Below are positions 6,817-9,268 of a DNA stretch of 9,268 nucleotides, piece by piece. Position 1 is the first letter of the stretch. Each line of letters begins with the position of its first letter. The DNA is from an uncultured Eubacteriales bacterium. Lineage in GTDB: Bacteria > Bacillota > Clostridia > Oscillospirales > Oscillospiraceae. Location: the NCBI GenBank assembly GCA_900551355.1, contig URVR01000061.1, forward strand, positions 1 through 9,268, written 5' to 3'. The translations under genes and the position numbers were made by a program. The notes under the pieces are model-generated. The model did not search any database. It saw only the letters and a list, made by a program, of their open reading frames with translations, and was not told where the DNA came from.

Positions 6817-7508
6817 ACTTTACACCTCTTTCTCTCCAGTTCCTCCGCCAGCGCATCCATCCGCGCCGCCTGCGCGGCGGCGTCCGGTGCGCTGCTGCGG
6901 CGCAGTCCCTCCGCCGAGCGGCGCAGCTTGGCCGCGTGCTCCGACAGACAGGCGCCGTACAGCGGGTCACCCTCCAGCAGAACACCGCAAAGGGCCTCTG
7001 CCTCCGTCAGGGCGCGGTGTGTGCCGCCCGTCACCGTCAGGACGGGATAGAGGCGGCCCTTGTCCTCTACCAGATGCTCCTCTGTAAAGGTATATCCATT
7101 GTCAGCCAGCCAATGGCGCAGGTCAGCGGCCTTTGTCATGGGTTGGAGCAGCAGCGTGTGGCGGCCGTCCTTTGTCCACGGGGCGTCCTGCAGGATGGTG
7201 ATGATGGTCTCGCCGCCCATGCCGGCGATGACGATAACATCCGTCTCCTCCGGGGCGATGGCGGACAGGCCGGGGCACAGGCGGAAGTCGATACCCGCCG
7301 CGCCGTACTGCGCCGCTGTGCGGCGGGCATGCTCCAGCGGCTCCGCTCCGATGTCGGAGGCGATGGCGGAGGTAATCCGCCCCTGCTGCAGCAGGGATAC
7401 CGGCAGGTAGCCGTGGTCAGTGCCCACGTCCGTCAGGCGGCAGCCCTCCGGCACCAGCCGGGCCAGCAGGGCCAGACGGGGCTGCAGGGCCAGTTGCTTA
7501 TGCTCCAT
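6813..7508 (-). CDS. trmK: tRNA (adenine(22)-N(1))-methyltransferase TrmK
   Basis: TrmK is a SAM-dependent methyltransferase making m1A at position 22 in the D-arm of tRNA, and is essential in some Gram-positive species. The 231 residues show a Rossmann fold with the SAM motif DVGTDHGYLP (27-36), AGMGGETI (95-102), and LQPM (121-124) at the catalytic motif IV position. The C-terminal part (about 187-230) is a charged, Ala/Arg/Glu-rich helix, consistent with the coiled-coil tail of the family that contacts tRNA. The ATG at 7508 follows GAGGGAGAG. The stop overlaps the nif3 start (ATGA), suggesting translational coupling. No convincing promoter is seen directly upstream, so expression probably comes from the DUF1858 promoter through the hairpin at 7523-7568. 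Confidence 0.94.
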   Translation of the reverse strand: MEHKQLALQPRLALLARLVPEGCRLTDVGTDHGYLPVSLLQQGRITSAIASDIGAEPLEHARRTAAQYGAAGIDFRLCPGLSAIAPEETDVIVIAGMGGETIITILQDAPWTKDGRHTLLLQPMTKAADLRHWLADNGYTFTEEHLVEDKGRLYPVLTVTGGTHRALTEAEALCGVLLEGDPLYGACLSEHAAKLRRSAEGLRRSSAPDAAAQAARMDALAEELERKRCKV

Positions 7509-7522
7509 TTCTCTCCCTCAAC

Positions 7523-7568
7523 ACAGAAAGCGCCACGCATACAGCCGTATGCGTGGCGGCTCGTCTGT
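7523..7568 (-). promoter_or_regulatory. long intergenic hairpin between DUF1858 gene and trmK
   Basis: Core stem CGCCACGCATAC / GTATGCGTGGCG (12 bp, 7531-7542 and 7547-7558, 4-base loop), plus an outer 5-bp stem ACAGA / TCTGT (7523-7527 and 7564-7568) across an internal loop. It begins right after the DUF1858 stop. In the direction of transcription the core stem is followed by GCTTTCTGTG, a poor U-tract, so it is at best a leaky terminator. It may instead be an RNA-processing or stabilising stem that lowers trmK-nif3-yebC expression relative to DUF1858. Confidence 0.65.
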
Positions 7569-7781
7569 TTATTCCGCGACAGGCTTGTTGGCTTCCTCGT
7601 TGACGACAGCCAGCAGCTTGTCCACGTCGATGCCGTGGACGGCGCAGGCCTCCTCCACCGTCTCGCCGCGGGAGGAGGGGCAGCCCAGGCAGTGCATGCC
7701 GATGGACAGGAAGATGGGCGCCGTCTGGGGGGCAACATCCAGAATATCACCGATAATGGTGTCTTTCGTGATCTCGATCAT
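7569..7781 (-). CDS. DUF1858 domain small redox-disulfide-type protein
   Basis: A 70-residue protein of the DUF1858 family, also called the hybrid-cluster-protein-associated redox disulfide domain. Its exact job is unknown; a thiol or metal/redox role is assumed from the conserved CxxC. Visible features are an N-terminal TKDTIIGDILDVAPQTAPIF segment (5-24), GMHCLGC (28-34) with the Cys31/Cys34 pair, a third Cys at 46, and the family pattern TVEEACAVHGID (41-52). The ATG at 7781 has GGAGGT at good spacing. It has its own strong promoter, with a palindrome over the -10 box, and is first in the transcript leading to trmK, nif3 and yebC. No signal peptide or membrane segment is seen, so it is likely cytosolic. 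Confidence 0.88.
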   Translation of the reverse strand: MIEITKDTIIGDILDVAPQTAPIFLSIGMHCLGCPSSRGETVEEACAVHGIDVDKLLAVVNEEANKPVAE

Positions 7782-7807
7782 GTGAATAACCTCCGTATGA
7801 TAGTTGT

Positions 7808-7822
7808 GGGTATAGTATACCC
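7808..7822. promoter_or_regulatory. 15-bp palindrome over the DUF1858 -10 box (operator candidate)
   Basis: GGGTATA-G-TATACCC is a perfect inverted repeat with one central base. It covers the whole -10 hexamer of the DUF1858 promoter and reaches to the predicted start. Its position fits a repressor operator. No specific regulator is recognised. Confidence 0.5.
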
Positions 7823-7842
7823 CAATATCCCGTAGGTTTCAA
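7814..7842 (-). promoter_or_regulatory. sigma-A type promoter of DUF1858-trmK-nif3-yebC
   Basis: TTGAAA (7842-7837), a 17-base spacer and TATACT (7819-7814) on the minus strand. The predicted start is near 7807, giving a leader of about 26 bases that carries the GGAGGT ribosome site. It lies just downstream of the terminator of the preceding transcript. Confidence 0.85.
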
Positions 7843-7862
7843 CAGGATTTTTGGAAGAAAAG

Positions 7863-7894
7863 AAAGGATACGCGCCTTTTGGCGCGTATCCTTT
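7863..7894. terminator. bidirectional-type terminator after the zinc-ribbon gene
   Basis: Stem AAAGGATACGCGCC / GGCGCGTATCCTTT (14 bp, arms 7863-7876 and 7881-7894) with a TTTT loop (plus strand). Leftward transcripts end in the U-rich run TTTCTTTTCTT; rightward ones in TTTTT. It lies 32 bases after the zinc-ribbon stop and 20 bases upstream of the next -35 box, so it separates the sigma/zinc-ribbon unit from the DUF1858 unit. Confidence 0.9.
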
Positions 7895-7926
7895 TTCATA
7901 TCATGATCGATAGTGTGCAGAATGAC

Positions 7927-8205
7927 TCAGCCGTTCTCGCGCATCTCAGCGAAGCAGGCGCTGCAATAAACGGGACGGTCGCTCTTGGGCTCGAAGGGCA
8001 CCTTGGCCTCGCCGCCGCACTTGGCGCAGACAGCGGTGAAATACTCACGGGGACCGCGGGCAGCGTTCTTGCGAGCGTCGCGGCAGGCCTTGCAGCGCTG
8101 GGGCTCGTTCTGGAAGCCGCGCTCAGCGTAGAACTCCTGCTCACCGGCGGTGAACACGAACTCCTTGCCGCACTCTTTGCACACTAAAGTCTTGTCTTCG
8201 TACAT
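7927..8205 (-). CDS. double zinc-ribbon protein (zf-trcl + CxxC-x17-CxxC)
   Basis: A 92-residue protein with two four-cysteine metal sites. The first is C9-x2-C12-x25-C38-x2-C41, like the 'probable zinc-ribbon' (zf-trcl) domain, with the typical LVCKECGKEFVFTAGEQEFY segment (7-26). The second is C60-x2-C63-x17-C81-x2-C84, the CxxC-x17-CxxC domain common in Clostridia. The function is not known; nucleic-acid or protein binding is possible but not shown. The protein is charged and has no membrane segment. The ATG at 8205 has GAGAGGG upstream. It follows the sigma gene by 36 bases with no terminator and no clear promoter in the gap, so it is probably co-transcribed with it, and it ends in the terminator at 7863-7894. 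Confidence 0.9.
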   Translation of the reverse strand: MYEDKTLVCKECGKEFVFTAGEQEFYAERGFQNEPQRCKACRDARKNAARGPREYFTAVCAKCGGEAKVPFEPKSDRPVYCSACFAEMRENG

Positions 8206-8241
8206 GATTTTACCCTCTCTTTGAGAAAAAATATATTGCGC

Positions 8242-8865
8242 TCAGCCGTTGCTGATATCGCCGGATAAAAGTTGCCGCGCAATTTTGCGGCGTATGCGCT
8301 GCACAGCGTTGTCCACCGACTTGGGGGACTTGCCAACAGTCTCTGCGATCTCACGGCAGGTGAGACCTTCCAAATAAAACCCTAAAATCTTTACCTCGAA
8401 TTCGGACAACAGCTTGCGGGCGTTTTCCAACAGACTGGCAGCTTTTTCTCTGTCGATCAGGAGCATCTCCGGATCGGCATTGGCAAAAGAGAGATTCGCG
8501 TCAAAGAATGAGGGGTCAAGGGGAACTGCGTGGTTCAATGGTGCGTGTTTCCCGGAGGTCGCCGCCTTCAAAACCGAGTAGAGCCGACGGCGGATGCAGG
8601 TCTCGGCAAAGGTGTAAAACGAGGCGCCGTGTCCCGGTTCATACTCCCGGATGGCCTTGATGAGGCCGAACATGCCCTCCTGCAGCAGATCCTCGCTGTC
8701 GCCCCCCGCCAGAAAATAGGGGCGGGCGCAGCTGCGTACCAGACGGTGATAGCGCGCGGCCAGCACCTCTTCCGCCAGACGGTTCCCCGCCCGGACGGAC
8801 GCGCACAGTGCCTCGTCGCTCTCTGTCATCAGATGGTCATAATCTGCCCGTGTATCATTCACCAT
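8242..8865 (-). CDS. SigH-type sigma-70 family RNA polymerase sigma factor
   Basis: Alternative sigma factor resembling SigH (Spo0H), the transition-phase and early-sporulation sigma of Bacillota. From the ATG at 8865 it has 207 residues (B. subtilis SigH: about 218). Region 2 covers about 33-104: the core-binding and -10 recognition segment includes YFLAGGDSEDLLQEGMFGLI (50-69) and SFYTFAETCIRRRL (82-95), followed by the SigH-like TSGKHAPLNHAVPLD (103-117). Region 4 (about 150-198) has the helix-turn-helix LTCREIAETVGKSPKSVDNA (168-187). Region 3 is essentially absent. The start is uncertain: the perfect promoter just upstream puts the transcript start at or inside the ATG, so translation is leaderless or begins at Met13 (8829), and neither start has a good ribosome site within the mRNA. 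It could be the true sigH or a paralogue; sigH usually lies elsewhere, so no symbol is given. Confidence 0.9.
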   Translation of the reverse strand: MVNDTRADYDHLMTESDEALCASVRAGNRLAEEVLAARYHRLVRSCARPYFLAGGDSEDLLQEGMFGLIKAIREYEPGHGASFYTFAETCIRRRLYSVLKAATSGKHAPLNHAVPLDPSFFDANLSFANADPEMLLIDREKAASLLENARKLLSEFEVKILGFYLEGLTCREIAETVGKSPKSVDNAVQRIRRKIARQLLSGDISNG

Positions 8866-8870
8866 AATGC

Positions 8871-8900
8871 ATTATACCTTTTTACAAAATAATTTGTCAA
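8871..8900 (-). promoter_or_regulatory. perfect-consensus promoter of the sigma gene
   Basis: TTGACA (8900-8895), an 18-base AT-rich spacer and TATAAT (8876-8871) on the minus strand; both hexamers match consensus at 6/6. Only 5 bases separate the -10 box from the ATG at 8865, so the transcript would start at about 8865-8863. Confidence 0.85.
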
Positions 8901-8968
8901 GTAATTGCGGAAAGTTTGTCAAAAATAACTCAAATTCGACAGTCGTTACCGTCGATATGCCGTATCGA
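8893..8968. repeat. repeats in the ruvB-sigma intergenic gap
   Basis: The 128-base gap 8866-8993 holds two direct copies of TTTGTCAA (8893-8900 and 8915-8922, 22 bases apart; the first is the -35 of the sigma promoter) and a 6-bp inverted repeat TCGATA-N5-TATCGA (8952-8957 and 8963-8968). A competing TCGAC ... GTCGA pair lies at 8936-8955. None has a U-tract suited to terminate ruvB. These may be regulator sites; no known motif is recognised. Confidence 0.4.
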
Positions 8969-8993
8969 TCCTCCCCTTTTGGCGATGCGATGC

Positions 8994-9220
8994 TTACAAG
9001 GAAAGCTGTTCCGGCTCTGGACTGCTGATGTGCAGGTGCTCGTAGGCCTTCCGGGTGACGCAGCGGCCCCGGGGTGTGCGGGTCAGGAAGCCGATCTGCA
9101 TCAGGTACGGCTCATATACATCCTCCAGCGTGACGGATTCCTCGCCGATAGTGGCTGCCAGCGTATCAAGGCCCACCGGGCCGCCGCCATAGTTTTCGAT
9201 GATGGCGCGGAGCATACGCC
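8994..9220 (-). CDS. ruvB: Holliday junction helicase RuvB (C-terminal fragment)
   Basis: RuvB is the hexameric AAA+ motor that, with RuvA, drives branch migration of Holliday junctions for RuvC resolution. Only the last 75 residues or so are present: the C-terminal winged-helix DNA-binding domain, with LRAIIENYGGGPVGLDTLAA, the EDVYEPYLMQIGFLTRTPRG block and the final YEHL. The AAA+ domain lies beyond the insert, and the frame is cut at 9220 by the adapter, so the truncation is technical. A short tail (HISSPEPEQLSL) follows the domain. It reads toward the sigma gene; no clear terminator is seen after the stop, so some read-through into the sigma gene is possible. Confidence 0.95.
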
Positions 9221-9268
9221 CTGTCTCTTATACACATCTGACGCTGCCGACGATCGCATAAGTGTAGA
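9221..9268 (-). other. Nextera/Tn5 sequencing adapter (not genomic)
   Basis: Reverse complement of the adapter at the left end: the mosaic end CTGTCTCTTATACACATCT (9221-9239), the read-1 tail, the same 8-base index (TCGCATAA as written) and the end of P5. Both ends therefore carry the i5-side adapter and form an artificial 48-base inverted terminal repeat. Confidence 0.98.

Noticed and set aside
1..9268. 48-base terminal inverted repeats suggesting a transposon or linear replicon
   Set aside because: The repeats are exactly the Tn5 mosaic end plus read-1, index and P5 oligo, and the content is housekeeping chromosome with no transposase.

Overview
The insert (50-9220) is an ordinary-looking chromosomal stretch from a GC-rich member of the Bacillota, most likely class Clostridia (Oscillospirales-like). 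The evidence is the Gram-positive gene set (hprK, rapZ, whiA, trmK beside a Nif3-family gene, a SigH-type sigma factor, a double zinc-ribbon protein), strong AGGAGG-type ribosome sites, AT-rich sigma-A promoters in otherwise GC-rich DNA, and gene order. No mobile element, CRISPR array, tRNA or rRNA was seen. Both ends (1-49 and 9221-9268) are Tn5/Nextera sequencing adapter, so the whiA and ruvB ends there are artificial cuts, not biology.

Layout: all genes are on the minus strand except rpmB. Left block, read right to left from a divergent promoter near 4685-4713: hprK (HPr kinase/phosphorylase), a ROK glucokinase, murB, rapZ and whiA (cut). The gaps are -4, 19, 10 and 15 bases, so this is one operon joining sugar-flux signalling (HprK, glucokinase), cell-wall precursor synthesis (MurB) and the RapZ/WhiA pair linked to envelope control and division. 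The usual yvcK gene between rapZ and whiA is absent here.

Centre: rpmB (ribosomal protein L28) is transcribed rightward from its own promoter in the 222-base hprK/rpmB divergent region and ends in a terminator at 5061-5090. The convergent gap 5033-5292 also holds the strong terminator of the yebC operon and, between the two terminators, a compact array of four near-identical 11-bp palindromes ending in a 36-bp imperfect palindrome. This array is the least explained item in the window.

Right block, read right to left: ruvB (3' end only), a SigH-type sigma factor, a zinc-ribbon protein, then after a terminator a DUF1858 small CxxC protein, trmK (tRNA m1A22 methyltransferase), a Nif3-family metal protein and yebC. 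The DUF1858 promoter carries a 15-bp palindrome on its -10 box; a long hairpin separates DUF1858 from trmK; and the sigma gene has a perfect-consensus promoter so close to its start codon that the mRNA would be almost leaderless.

I found no clear new defence or metabolic system. The findings are mostly regulatory-DNA observations and a warning about the ends.
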